Shown: positions 31,214-39,155 of the stretch, piece by piece | Layout of the letters: every line of letters starts with the position of its first letter | Position numbering within the stretch: the stretch's first letter is position 1 | DNA from: Peptoniphilus grossensis ph5 | GTDB lineage: Bacteria > Bacillota > Clostridia > Tissierellales > Peptoniphilaceae | DNA: 41,145 nucleotides | Assembly (NCBI RefSeq): GCF_000311825.1 | Contig: NZ_HE978566.1 | Span: 37,956 to 79,100, forward strand | Direction: 5' to 3' | Notes under the pieces: generated by a model | Seen by the model: the letters and a program-made list of their open reading frames with translations, nothing else | Databases searched by the model: none | What the model was told of the DNA's origin: nothing | Program-made: the position numbers and the translations under genes

Positions 31214-32167
31214 ATGGAAAACTTATTAATGGGATTTAATATTGTATCACCTGTTTTTTTTGTCTTGCTCCTGGGCTACTTCGCAAAAAAAAGGGGATAC
31301 ATAGATAATAACTTTGTGGACAAGGGTACATGGATAGTCTTTTACCTAGCCCTGCCCTTTAAATTATTTTACGACATAAAAAATGCAAGGATTGTCTCCC
31401 TGCATCCAAAATATGTGGCATATATACTCTTGGGAGTAATTTTTGTAATTTTTATTTCAATAATTATTGCCAAGGCTTTGAGGATTAAGGACAAGAAAAA
31501 ATTATCTGCCTTTGTCCACTGCGCCTATCGCTCAAACTTTGTCTATGTTGGCTTTCCAATCTTAGACATAATTTATAATGGTGCGCATTCCATGGAGCAC
31601 ATGATAGTCATAATTGCCTTTGGCCTCACCCTTTATAACATATCTGCAATAATTCTCTTAACTTATTACAGCGAAGCAGAGGACAAGAGCATTTCCTTTA
31701 TTGATATTTTTATAAAAATTTTAAAAAATCCAATGATTGCCGGCGTTGTTGTGGGTGCAATTTTTAATTTCTTGCAGCTTCCTGTATATCAAGGAGTGGA
31801 CAAGGCAATAGAGATGGTGGCAAAAATTTCAACGCCTATGTCTCTTATACTAATTGGGGCAAGTTTAAATTTTGAATCTTCAAAGTCCGACTTTAAGCTC
31901 ATGTTTATCTCTGCCTTTATTAAGACAGTTATAGCTCCGGCACTGCTTATACCAATTGGAGTTAAGCTTGGCTTTACAAACATGGAACTGGGCATAGCCT
32001 ATGTCTTTTGGGCGACACCTTGTGCGGCAAACTGTTTTATTTTCACAAAGCAAATGAAATCCGACTATGAATTTGCATCAAAGGTAATAACTTTAAGTTT
32101 TATCATGAGTATTATTACCTATCCTGTAGGAATTTCTTTAATGAATTATTTTAATCTATTGCACTAA
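31214..32167 (+). CDS. AEC family transporter
   Basis: A 317-residue membrane protein with about ten segments in two repeats of five. It has the auxin-efflux-carrier family features: FFVLLLGYFAKKRGYID near the N-terminus, the central polar loop, NPMIAGVVVGAIF (about 170-182), and MSLILIGASL (about 205-214). Bacterial members export or import small organic acids such as malate. ATG with AGTGGTGAT before it; the promoter overlaps the divergent stalk-gene promoter. It ends just before the SAM riboswitch promoter, and the last codons overlap that -35 box. Substrate cannot be read from sequence. Confidence 0.87.
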   Translation: MENLLMGFNIVSPVFFVLLLGYFAKKRGYIDNNFVDKGTWIVFYLALPFKLFYDIKNARIVSLHPKYVAYILLGVIFVIFISIIIAKALRIKDKKKLSAFVHCAYRSNFVYVGFPILDIIYNGAHSMEHMIVIIAFGLTLYNISAIILLTYYSEAEDKSISFIDIFIKILKNPMIAGVVVGAIFNFLQLPVYQGVDKAIEMVAKISTPMSLILIGASLNFESSKSDFKLMFISAFIKTVIAPALLIPIGVKLGFTNMELGIAYVFWATPCAANCFIFTKQMKSDYEFASKVITLSFIMSIITYPVGISLMNYFNLLH

Positions 32168-32187
32168 GTAAATGTTGATGTTATAAT
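32159..32187 (+). promoter_or_regulatory. Promoter of the SAM-I riboswitch and metK
   Basis: TTGCAC at 32159-32164, 17-base spacer, TATAAT at 32182-32187. The -35 box is within the last codons of the AEC gene. Confidence 0.75.
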
Positions 32188-32209
32188 CAAGCTACAAATA
32201 AAAATAATA

Positions 32210-32337
32210 CCTTATTGAGAGTGGTGGAGTGAATGGGCACTTTGAAACCCGGCAACCTAGTTGGTGCTAAATCCCACAGATTTTTATCTGAAAGATGAGG
32301 TTTAATGGTCCTCACTTTTTGCGTGAGGATTTTTTTA
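32210..32337 (+). promoter_or_regulatory. SAM-I (S-box) riboswitch with terminator
   Basis: CTTATTGAGAGTGGTGGAG opens the aptamer, with TGAAACCCGGCAACC near 32243-32257, GGTGCTAAATCC and a closing GATGAG near 32294-32299, all hallmark S-box elements. A terminator stem TCCTCAC (32309-32315) with GTGAGGA (32323-32329) and a run of T follows. High SAM should stop transcription before metK. Confidence 0.95.
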
Positions 32338-32421
32338 TGGATTAGTATTTCAAAATAAATATAAAGGCAAAAAATTAATTCATACATTAAATCAAAGGTA
32401 TTTAAAATGGAGGAATTAAAA

Positions 32422-33594
32422 ATGAAAAAATGGCAATTTAGTTCAGAGTCCGTTACTGAAGGACATCCTGACAAAGTTTGTGACCAAATATCTGATGCTA
32501 TATTAGATAAAATTTTAGCAGAAGATAAAAAGGCGAGAGTGGCATGCGAAACTATGGCATCCACTGGAATGATAGTTATAACTGGAGAAATCTCAACAGA
32601 CACTTATGTTGACTTTGAAAAGACAGCAAGAGAAGTCCTAGAAGATATTGGTTACAACAGAGCTAAGTATGGCTTTGACGGAAGAACTTGTGCAGTTTTA
32701 TCTGCAATTAAAGAACAATCTTCTGACATTGCCATGGGCGTTGACAGATTTAAGGAAGCTAGAGTTGATGAACTTGACGCCTTTGGAGCAGGAGACCAAG
32801 GAATAATGTTTGGCTTTGCTTGCAATGAAACTGAAGAGTTAATGCCTCTTCCAATTTCTCTTGCCCACAAGCTTGCACTAAGACTTACTGAAGTGAGAAA
32901 AAATGGCACACTGGACTATTTGAGACCAGACGGCAAGACTCAAGTAACTGTTGAATACGAAGACGACAAGCCTCTAAGACTTAAAAATGTTGTAGTATCT
33001 TCACAACACGCACCAGAAGTTCCAATGGAACAAATTAGAGAAGATATAATAAGAGAAGTTGTAGAAAAAGTTGTGCCTGAAGGCTTAATTGACAAGGACA
33101 CAGAATTTTTCATCAACCCAACAGGCAGATTTGTAATTGGTGGACCAATGGCAGATGCTGGGCTTACTGGCAGAAAAATAATCGTAGACACTTACGGTGG
33201 CTTTGGAAGACATGGAGGAGGAGCTTTCTCAGGTAAAGATCCAACAAAGGTAGATAGATCTGGAGCCTATTATGCAAGATACATTGCAAAAAATCTTGTG
33301 GCAGCAGGACTTGCAGACAAGGTTGAAATTGGACTTGCCTATGCAATTGGTATTGCCAGACCAACTTCAGTCTATGTAGAAACTTTTGGCACTGGCAAAT
33401 TATCTGACGAAGAAATCGAAAAAATTATTATGGAAAACTTCGACATGAGACCAGCTGCAATAATTCGTGACCTTGACCTTCTAAGACCAATTTACAGACA
33501 AACTGCAGCCTATGGTCACTTTGGAAGAGATGACTTAGATCTTCCATGGGAAAAGACAGACAGGGTAGAAGATTTAAAAAAATATTTAAAATAA
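32422..33594 (+). CDS. metK: S-adenosylmethionine synthetase
   Basis: Makes SAM from methionine and ATP in the cytosol. The 390-residue length is standard. Motifs: [12 protein letters not shown] at the start, [10 protein letters not shown] in the middle, and the glycine-rich [22 protein letters not shown] (in part) near the phosphate site. I chose ATG 32422, which has GGAGG eight bases upstream. The earlier ATG at 32407 overlaps that ribosome site and adds five poorly conserved residues. Expression is controlled by the SAM-I riboswitch just upstream, giving product feedback. No terminator was seen after it. Confidence 0.97.
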   Translation: MKKWQFSSESVTEGHPDKVCDQISDAILDKILAEDKKARVACETMASTGMIVITGEISTDTYVDFEKTAREVLEDIGYNRAKYGFDGRTCAVLSAIKEQSSDIAMGVDRFKEARVDELDAFGAGDQGIMFGFACNETEELMPLPISLAHKLALRLTEVRKNGTLDYLRPDGKTQVTVEYEDDKPLRLKNVVVSSQHAPEVPMEQIREDIIREVVEKVVPEGLIDKDTEFFINPTGRFVIGGPMADAGLTGRKIIVDTYGGFGRHGGGAFSGKDPTKVDRSGAYYARYIAKNLVAAGLADKVEIGLAYAIGIARPTSVYVETFGTGKLSDEEIEKIIMENFDMRPAAIIRDLDLLRPIYRQTAAYGHFGRDDLDLPWEKTDRVEDLKKYLK

Positions 33595-33663
33595 ATAAGT
33601 GAGTTAAAAAGAAAAAATCGGGTACAAAAAGCTTGTTGAGTAAAAAACACTAACTTAGTATGT

Positions 33664-33669
33664 TATAAT
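33664..33669 (+). promoter_or_regulatory. Candidate -10 box of the epimerase gene
   Basis: A TATAAT 41 bases before the start codon. No matching -35 box at standard spacing; tentative. Confidence 0.5.
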
Positions 33670-33710
33670 AAAAATGTAAGTTAAAGTTTAGATTCGAGAA
33701 GAGGATGATT

Positions 33711-34667
33711 ATGAAGAAAAGTTTTAAATATTTTAGGGCTAACCCTTGTGGTAATATTACTGGATTTGTAGTGGCACCAGTTTATCCAGGCTATAGAAAA
33801 GCTTATACAAAGTGTATAATTGAACAAATAGATAAGGATGTTGAACAAGTTGGATTTATTTCACCAGCCTATGAAGGCGCACCACTTAGAATGGACATGA
33901 TGGGTGGAGAATTTTGTGCCAACGCAACTAGGGCCTATGGACTTTATTCTGCAGGTTTCTATGACACTGATGGACTTGTTGACATTGAAGTCTATGTAAG
34001 TGGTCATGAAGGAACTACTGATGTAATAGCTGATGTGAAAAATCAAAAGGCTTATGTAGCAATGGATGCTCCCCTTGCAAAGAAGACTGTAAAAGTTAAG
34101 GGTGGGGACTACAAACTCATTCAACTACCTGGAATAAGTCATCTAATTGTTGAAGGCAAAGAAGATGAAAAATTTGTCCAAGATGCCCTTGAAGTTCTTA
34201 AAAAAGATTACAAGGACGAAGCCTATGGAGTAATTTTCCTTGACAAGGAAAAGCTAGAAATCGTACCCTTTGTCTATGTAGAAGGTTCAGACACCTTATT
34301 TAGAGAATCTTCTTGCGGTTCAGGCACAGTTGCAGTAATAAATTATCTTGAAGATGATATAGATGGTCTTGATGAAGATTATAAAATTTCCATTAAGAAC
34401 CCAGCAGGTGAACTTGAAGTTTTTGTCTACGAATTTGAAAATGGCAAAAAGCTTTGTGTAGGTGGAGAAGTTGAACTATCTGAAGTAGAAAAGAAATCAA
34501 TTGACATTCCACAAGATGTTGTTGCCAGCGTAATTGCTGAACATGACAAAATCGTTGAAGAAAGAAAAAAACAAATGGCTGAAGAAGAACAAGAAAAAGT
34601 TGTAGACGAAAGCGACTTAACTGATGAAGAACTTGAAATAATGAGAAAAAAATTTGGCTTTGATTAA
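33711..34667 (+). CDS. Diaminopimelate-epimerase-like amino-acid racemase (PLP independent)
   Basis: A 318-residue protein of the DapF fold with both catalytic cysteines: C69 in MMGGEFCANATRAYG (in part) and C202 in RESSCGSGTVAV. It departs from housekeeping DapF: the usual N-terminal F-x-K-M-x-G-x-G-N-D is replaced by FKYFRANPCGNITG, and GISHLIVEG replaces GNPHAV. A charged helical tail (about 265-318, EERKKQMAEEEQEKV) is extra. These changes resemble the histidine-racemase/CntK-like branch, so the substrate may not be diaminopimelate. No dap genes are nearby. I chose ATG 33711 over 33705, which touches the AGAGG ribosome site. Terminator at 34705-34722. Confidence 0.8.
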   Translation: MKKSFKYFRANPCGNITGFVVAPVYPGYRKAYTKCIIEQIDKDVEQVGFISPAYEGAPLRMDMMGGEFCANATRAYGLYSAGFYDTDGLVDIEVYVSGHEGTTDVIADVKNQKAYVAMDAPLAKKTVKVKGGDYKLIQLPGISHLIVEGKEDEKFVQDALEVLKKDYKDEAYGVIFLDKEKLEIVPFVYVEGSDTLFRESSCGSGTVAVINYLEDDIDGLDEDYKISIKNPAGELEVFVYEFENGKKLCVGGEVELSEVEKKSIDIPQDVVASVIAEHDKIVEERKKQMAEEEQEKVVDESDLTDEELEIMRKKFGFD

Positions 34668-34704
34668 TTTTTAGTTTATCGAAGAAAATTTTATAAAGAT
34701 TTAA

Positions 34705-34728
34705 AGAGAGGGCGACCTCTCTTTTTTA
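34705..34728 (+). terminator. Terminator of the epimerase gene
   Basis: A perfect 7-bp stem AGAGAGG/CCTCTCT with a four-base loop, then a T run. Confidence 0.88.
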
Positions 34729-34773
34729 TGCCTAAAAGTGTAGACAATAAAAGATTTTTTTAAGCACAGCTGA

Positions 34774-34779
34774 TATAAT
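34774..34779 (+). promoter_or_regulatory. Candidate -10 box of the yabN-like gene
   Basis: A TATAAT only 17 bases before the ATG, giving a very short leader if used. No clear -35 box. Confidence 0.45.
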
Positions 34780-34795
34780 GTAAGAGGTGATAAAA

Positions 34796-35713
34796 ATGAT
34801 AAATGTTGTTGGACTTGGGTCTACTTCTGCCAAAGATCTCACTCTTGAGGCAGTAAAAATTATGAAAAATGGAAATAAAAATTTTTTGAGGACAGAAAGG
34901 CATGACTCTCTTTCTTTTTTTGAAGAAAATAAGATAAATTATGAGTCCTTTGACTATCTCTACGATGAAATGGAAAGCTTCGATGAAGTTTATAATAAAA
35001 TCGTAGAAATTTTAATTGAAAAATCTAAAGATCAAGACATAAATTATTTTGTGCCCGGTACTCCTCTTGTTGCAGAAAAAACTGTGAAGTTCCTAATAGA
35101 AAGAGAAGTTGAAATAAATATAGTTAATGGCATTTCTTTTATTGAGCCGGTTCTGGCAGCAGTGGGAAGGGATGCAGTAGATGGACTTTTGTTTTTAGAT
35201 TCAGATGCAGATAAGTTTGACTTTGATACAAGAAGGGACACCCTAATCACTCAAGTTTACAACAAGAGAATTGCATCAGATTTATCTCTCTTGCTGCAAG
35301 AAGTTTATGATGAAGAGGATTTAGCCTATGTTATTACCAATGCAGGCCTCCCAGATGAGATCCTTAGAGAGGTAAAAATTTATGAGCTTCCAAGACTTGA
35401 TGACTACAACCACCAGTCCTGTGTCTACATTCCAAGAAGTTGTGGCAAAAATTTTAATATGATTTTAAATAAAATTTCTTCTATTATTAGTGAAAAAGAT
35501 ATTTATTTAGATGATGAAAATTTTGAAAGTATAAAAAAAGAAATTTTAGAAAAATCTAAGTCGATTTCCATGGACTATGAAGAGGAAAAAGATCTTTTAT
35601 CCCTCTTATTTTTCTTAATTTTGTTAAAGGACAGGGATGGTCTAATAGATTTAAGACAAATTTATGAAGAAATATATAAAAAATTGGATAAAATAGCGAT
35701 TTTTTTAAAATAA
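34796..35713 (+). CDS. YabN-like tetrapyrrole methylase-domain protein with degenerate MazG part
   Basis: A 305-residue protein. The first ~200 residues match the tetrapyrrole/corrin methylase fold seen in YabN: NVVGLGST at the start, YFVPGTPLVAEKTVKFL (about 80-96), and INIVNGISFIEPVLAAVG. The C-terminal ~100 residues sit where YabN has two MazG pyrophosphohydrolase domains, but only one shortened helical unit remains and the E-E-x-x-E metal motif is not seen. It is therefore probably inactive as a pyrophosphatase, or has changed function. Position before HU and yabO-divIC matches the Bacillus yabN-yabO-divIC order. The start has AGAGGTG upstream. Confidence 0.75.
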   Translation: MINVVGLGSTSAKDLTLEAVKIMKNGNKNFLRTERHDSLSFFEENKINYESFDYLYDEMESFDEVYNKIVEILIEKSKDQDINYFVPGTPLVAEKTVKFLIEREVEINIVNGISFIEPVLAAVGRDAVDGLLFLDSDADKFDFDTRRDTLITQVYNKRIASDLSLLLQEVYDEEDLAYVITNAGLPDEILREVKIYELPRLDDYNHQSCVYIPRSCGKNFNMILNKISSIISEKDIYLDDENFESIKKEILEKSKSISMDYEEEKDLLSLLFFLILLKDRDGLIDLRQIYEEIYKKLDKIAIFLK

Positions 35714-35739
35714 ATGTAGAAAATAAACGCAACATGAGT

Positions 35740-35745
35740 TATAAT
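35740..35745 (+). promoter_or_regulatory. Candidate -10 box of the HU gene
   Basis: A TATAAT about 100 bases before the HU start, just upstream of the structured leader. The -35 region is poor. Confidence 0.5.
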
Positions 35746-35752
35746 TGTAACA

Positions 35753-35812
35753 GTCTTAGGTTTGCGCGCCCAATGAGTGCCTAATGTTTTCTGAAACATT
35801 GCAATTCTAAGA
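35753..35812 (+). ncRNA. Structured 5' leader of the HU gene
   Basis: A 60-base element closed by TCTTAG (35754-35759) with CTAAGA (35807-35812). It holds a 7-bp hairpin, AATGTTT/AAACATT (35783-35800, loop TCTG). CAATG at 35771-35775 can pair with CATTG at 35797-35801, which would compete with that hairpin. GCGCGC at the left is unusually GC-rich for this genome. No U-run terminator follows, so control by translation, stability or protein binding is more likely than attenuation. No named RNA family recognised. Confidence 0.5.
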
Positions 35813-35846
35813 AAAGATTATAAAAAATCTTCAAGGAGGATATAAA

Positions 35847-36125
35847 ATGAACAAATCAGAATTAGTAGCAAACATTGCTGAAAAATCAGGTCTTACTAAA
35901 AAGGACGCTGAACAAGCTTTAAACGGATTTATTTCTTCAGTTCAAGAAGCTCTTGCTAAAGGAGAAAAAGTACAATTAGTTGGATTTGGAACTTTCGAAG
36001 TTAGACAAAGAAAAGCTAGAGAAGGAAGAAACCCTAGAAATCCAGAAGAAGTTATTAAAATTCCTGCATCTAAAGCACCAGTTTTCAGATCAGGTAAAGC
36101 TCTTAAAGAAGCTGTTAATAAGTAA
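35847..36125 (+). CDS. hup: DNA-binding protein HU
   Basis: A 92-residue nucleoid protein. The helical dimer part (MNKSELVANIAEKSGLTKKD, then AEQALNGFI) is followed by the DNA-binding arm with GFGTFEVRQRKAREGRNPRNPEE (in part) and IPASKAPVFRSGKALKEAVN. All HU landmarks are present, including the intercalating proline in RNPRNP. AAGGAGG sits seven bases before the ATG. It has a structured leader upstream and a terminator at 36132-36148. In Bacillus the HU gene is elsewhere; here it interrupts the yabN-yabO order, so the local order has been rearranged. Confidence 0.97.
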   Translation: MNKSELVANIAEKSGLTKKDAEQALNGFISSVQEALAKGEKVQLVGFGTFEVRQRKAREGRNPRNPEEVIKIPASKAPVFRSGKALKEAVNK

Positions 36126-36131
36126 TAAAAG

Positions 36132-36154
36132 AGAAGGCGAGGCCTTCTTTTTTT
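36132..36154 (+). terminator. Terminator of the HU gene
   Basis: A 7-bp stem AGAAGGC/GCCTTCT with a three-base loop, then seven T's. Confidence 0.9.
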
Positions 36155-36176
36155 ATACTCAAATTTCTTATAAGTA

Positions 36177-36205
36177 TTGAATTATTCTAGTTTTTTTGAT
36201 ATATT
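36177..36205 (+). promoter_or_regulatory. Promoter of the yabO-divIC-yabR block
   Basis: TTGAAT at 36177-36182, exact 17-base spacer, TATATT at 36200-36205, 17 bases before the ATG. Confidence 0.7.
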
Positions 36206-36221
36206 CATAGTGGAGTGAATT

Positions 36222-36464
36222 ATGAGATTAGATAAATTTTTAAAAAACTCAAGACTTATTAAGAGAAGGACTATCGCAAAGGAAGCTTGCGAAAAGGGAC
36301 TTGTCAAAATCAATGACAAAGTTGCTAAGCCAGCAGATGATGTCAATGTAGACGACATTCTTTCTTTAAAACTTGGCGAAAGAGAAATCAAAGTCAAGGT
36401 TAAGGACATTTCTGATGTCAACAGCAAAAAGGATGCAGAAACTCTTTACGATAGAATTGACTGA
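36222..36464 (+). CDS. rqcP: S4-domain RNA-binding protein RqcP (YabO/Hsp15-like)
   Basis: An 80-residue S4-domain protein with MRLDKFLKNSRLIKRRTIAK (in part), then EACEKGLVKIND, VNVDDILSLKLGEREIKV. YabO/RqcP binds stalled 50S subunits and helps RqcH add alanine tails in ribosome quality control. The ~80-residue length and place next to divIC are as in Bacillus. It begins the yabO-divIC-yabR transcript. The next gene starts 30 bases later. Confidence 0.9.
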   Translation: MRLDKFLKNSRLIKRRTIAKEACEKGLVKINDKVAKPADDVNVDDILSLKLGEREIKVKVKDISDVNSKKDAETLYDRID

Positions 36465-36494
36465 AGGTAATTGGATTTAAATTGGAGAGAATTT

Positions 36495-36854
36495 ATGAAG
36501 GCTAAAAGAAAAAAATTCCCAGTGGCTCTTGCCCTAATAATTTTATTTTCTGTTGTATATGGTTCTGTGAAAATCGGCAAATCAATTTCCATAAGAAACC
36601 AAAAACTTGAAATTATTTCTGGGAACAAAAAAGAAATTTCTAATTTAAAACTTGAAATAGATAATTTAAATTCAGAACTTGAAAATTCTTCTTCTGCAGA
36701 TTTTGTAGAAAAAGTTGCCAGGGAAGAATTGGGCATGGTTAAACCTAGAGAGGTTATCTATGTAGATAAAGACAAGGAAAAAGTTTCAAATAAAGATAAA
36801 TTTGTCAGCGAAGAAAAAGTTTCTAATAATAAAAATAAAGATTTAAATAAATAG
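36495..36854 (+). CDS. divIC: Septum formation initiator (DivIC/FtsB/FtsL-like)
   Basis: A 119-residue bitopic protein: basic cytoplasmic start (KAKRKKFP), one membrane helix (about 9-27), then a coiled coil outside (about 38-72, ISNLKLEIDNLNSELEN) and the conserved VEKVAREELGMVKPREVIY motif of the DivIC/FtsB family, with a Lys/Asn-rich tail. It links FtsL and DivIB in the division complex. I chose ATG 36495, with GGAGAG upstream; the open frame back to TTG 36471 precedes that ribosome site. Ten bases separate it from the S1-domain gene. Confidence 0.9.
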   Translation: MKAKRKKFPVALALIILFSVVYGSVKIGKSISIRNQKLEIISGNKKEISNLKLEIDNLNSELENSSSADFVEKVAREELGMVKPREVIYVDKDKEKVSNKDKFVSEEKVSNNKNKDLNK

Positions 36855-36863
36855 GAGGAAGTT

Positions 36864-37241
36864 ATGGATTTATCGCCAGGCGATATTGTTGAAGGTGTAG
36901 TTAGCAAGGTAACTAAATTTGGAGCCTTTGTTGATTTAAAGGAAGGCAAAAGTGGTTTAGTACATATTTCAGAGATTGCAGATACTTTTGTTAAAAATAT
37001 TGAGGATCACATCAAAGAGGGCGACGAAGTCAAGGTCAAGGTTCTTAGCATTGACGAAAAGGGAAAAATTGCCCTATCAATTAAGGATGCCCTTGAAAAA
37101 AAGGAAGAGCCCAAGGATGAAAAAGTTGATGAAAGATTTGAAGATATTTTGAGCAAATTCTTAAAGGAAAGCAATACTAAACTTGATGAAGCGAGAGCTA
37201 GATATAATCAAAAGACAAAGAAGAGGAATTCTAGAAATTAG
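36864..37241 (+). CDS. S1-domain RNA-binding protein (YabR-like)
   Basis: A 125-residue protein. One S1 OB-fold at residues 3-72 (PGDIVEGVVSKVTKFGAFVD, then GLVHISEIAD, then VKVKVLSIDEKGKIALSIKD) is followed by a charged tail (KKEEPKDEKVDERFED and a Lys/Arg-rich end). YabR-type proteins sit between divIC and tilS in Bacillus and are thought to bind RNA or ribosomes. TAGGAGG precedes the ATG. A terminator follows at once, before tilS. Confidence 0.9.
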   Translation: MDLSPGDIVEGVVSKVTKFGAFVDLKEGKSGLVHISEIADTFVKNIEDHIKEGDEVKVKVLSIDEKGKIALSIKDALEKKEEPKDEKVDERFEDILSKFLKESNTKLDEARARYNQKTKKRNSRN

Positions 37242-37242
37242 C

Positions 37243-37282
37243 AAGTGGTTGACTATCCTTTGATAGTTCTACCACTTTTTTT
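37243..37282 (+). terminator. Terminator between yabR and tilS
   Basis: A long hairpin: 7-bp outer stem AAGTGGT/ACCACTT (37243-37249, 37271-37277), small internal loop, 6-bp inner stem ACTATC/GATAGT (37252-37257, 37262-37267). The stem's last T's merge with the T tract, which ends four bases before the tilS ATG. Confidence 0.82.
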
Positions 37283-37285
37283 ATT

Positions 37286-38620
37286 ATGGACAAGTTATTT
37301 TTTGAAAATTTAAAAAAATTAAATATTATAAAAAAAGACGACAAGCTCTGTCTTGCAGTCTCTGGTGGAGCCGATTCCATGTATCTTTTTTACAATTTTA
37401 TGGATTTAAGAGATGACTTTGATTTAGACATAATAGTCTGTCATTTAAACCATGGCATTCGTAAGACTGCCAAAAGAGATGAGGACTTTGTAAAAAATAT
37501 TTGCAGGGACTATGGGGTAAAATGCCTTACAAAGACTGTGAATATGGATGAATTTGCAAGACTTTATAAACTTTCATCAGAGGAAGCTGGAAGAATTTTA
37601 AGGTATGAATTTTTTAGGGAAAATTCTTTTGGGAGAAAAATTTTAACTGCCCACAATGCCAATGACCGTGCAGAAACTCTCCTATTTAACATTATTAGGG
37701 GAACAGGTATTAGGGGTCTAGTTGGAATAAGTGAGGTTAATGAGGACATTTACAGGCCTCTCATTGACATAAAAAGGTGTGACATAGAGGACTATTTACA
37801 TAAAAATAATTTGCCCTATGTTGAGGACGAGACAAACTTTGAAGAAATTTACACGAGAAATAAAATTAGGCTTAGCCTCATACCAAAATTAAGTGAACTC
37901 AATCCAAATATTATTGACGCCCTTCTCAGACTTTCAGAAAATGCTTCTGACGCCTCTGATTTTATAGAAGAACTTGTAGAAGAAAATTATAGTAAGTGCA
38001 TCAGGGATAATTATTTTATTGTAGAAGAAATGAAAGAGCTTAACAAATTCCTAGCTTGCGAAATTATTAAATCATACTTGGCAAAAAACTTTTACAGTGA
38101 AAATATTTTAAGTAGGGACAATATTTTAGGTATCTACGACTTGATCTTGGGTGAAAGCGGAAGAGTCATCAACCTTGGCAGCAAAATCTCTGCCAGAAAA
38201 TCCTACGACAAAGTTTTTGTTGAAGAGGAAAAAAGTGAATCAGTTAAGAGAGAAGCAAGCTTAAAATTGGGTAATAATTACACAGACTTTGGTGAAATTT
38301 TTATTTCAAAAGATGGGGCAATTTCTAAGGGAGACTGCTTTATAAAAACTATAGACTGTGATAAAATTAAGGGAAGCCTTTTTATTAGAAGGAGACAAAG
38401 GGGCGACAGGTTTAAGCCTCTCGGCATGAAAAATAATAAAAAGTTAAAGGACTATTTTATAGACAGAAAAGTTGACAGGTTAAAGAGGGATGAAATAGGT
38501 CTTATTTGCGATGATGAAAAGATTATCTACGTTCTTGGCATGGATATTTCTGAAGATGTCAAGATAGATGAAAATACTTTAAATAAACTCGTTTTGGAGG
38601 TTAAAAATGTCAGATATTAA
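37286..38620 (+). CDS. tilS: tRNA(Ile)-lysidine synthetase
   Basis: Modifies C34 of the tRNA-Ile CAU anticodon to lysidine so that it reads AUA. The 444-residue length is normal for the TilS core plus C-terminal domains. The PP-loop ATP site is SGGADS (26-31), followed by CHLNHGIR and a DRAETLLFNIIRGTG region. The C-terminal TilS substrate domain (about 360-440) has IRRRQRGDRFKPLGM. Oddly, the ATG follows the terminator T tract with no ribosome site. The next start codons in frame have none either. It overlaps hpt by 14 bases. Confidence 0.93.
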   Translation: MDKLFFENLKKLNIIKKDDKLCLAVSGGADSMYLFYNFMDLRDDFDLDIIVCHLNHGIRKTAKRDEDFVKNICRDYGVKCLTKTVNMDEFARLYKLSSEEAGRILRYEFFRENSFGRKILTAHNANDRAETLLFNIIRGTGIRGLVGISEVNEDIYRPLIDIKRCDIEDYLHKNNLPYVEDETNFEEIYTRNKIRLSLIPKLSELNPNIIDALLRLSENASDASDFIEELVEENYSKCIRDNYFIVEEMKELNKFLACEIIKSYLAKNFYSENILSRDNILGIYDLILGESGRVINLGSKISARKSYDKVFVEEEKSESVKREASLKLGNNYTDFGEIFISKDGAISKGDCFIKTIDCDKIKGSLFIRRRQRGDRFKPLGMKNNKKLKDYFIDRKVDRLKRDEIGLICDDEKIIYVLGMDISEDVKIDENTLNKLVLEVKNVRY

Positions 38621-39140
38621 AGAAGTTCTTATTACTGAAGAAGAAATTCAAAATAAGGTTAAGGAACTTGGAGAAAAAATAACTGAAGATTACAGGGACA
38701 AGGATCTATTTTTACTTGGCATACTAAAGGGCGCCGTTCCCTTTATGGCAGATATTATGAGAAAAATAGACCTAGACCTTGAATATGATTTTATGGATGT
38801 GTCCAGCTATCAAGGCACAAGATCCATGGGTGAAGTTAGAATTTTAAAGGACATATCTACTTCAATTGTTGGCAAGGATATTTTAATTGTGGAAGACATA
38901 ATTGATACTGGCATAACCCTTTCTTATTTAACAAAGGTGTTAAAGTCAAGAGGTGCAAATTCCATTGAAATTGTCACTATGCTTTCAAAGCCAAGTAGAA
39001 GAAAAATTGACTTACCTGTTAAATACAATGGATTTGAAATTGAAGATTATTTTGTAATAGGATATGGAATGGATTATGACGAAAAATACAGGGCTCTTCC
39101 TTATATTGGAATACTAGATGAGTCTGTATATTCAAAATAA
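38607..39140 (+). CDS. hpt: Hypoxanthine phosphoribosyltransferase
   Basis: Salvages hypoxanthine/guanine using PRPP. The 177-residue length is standard. The PRPP-binding loop is ILIVEDIIDTGITL (about 92-105), with LKGAVPFMADIMR near 34-46 and the YDFMDVSSYQGT flexible loop near 55-66. GGAGG lies before the ATG inside the end of tilS, so translation is coupled. The tilS-hpt-ftsH order is a classic Firmicute block. It could work with the purine permease at 21.5 kb. Confidence 0.94.
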   Translation: MSDIKEVLITEEEIQNKVKELGEKITEDYRDKDLFLLGILKGAVPFMADIMRKIDLDLEYDFMDVSSYQGTRSMGEVRILKDISTSIVGKDILIVEDIIDTGITLSYLTKVLKSRGANSIEIVTMLSKPSRRKIDLPVKYNGFEIEDYFVIGYGMDYDEKYRALPYIGILDESVYSK

Positions 39141-39155
39141 GAAGGGGTGATATAG

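Noticed and set aside
32187-32603. 138-residue - strand frame over the SAM riboswitch and metK start
   Set aside because: It lies opposite a clear riboswitch and a conserved gene; no ribosome site or family features.
33595-33710. Regulatory RNA before the epimerase gene
   Set aside because: AT-rich sequence without a clear stem set; only a -10 box is visible.
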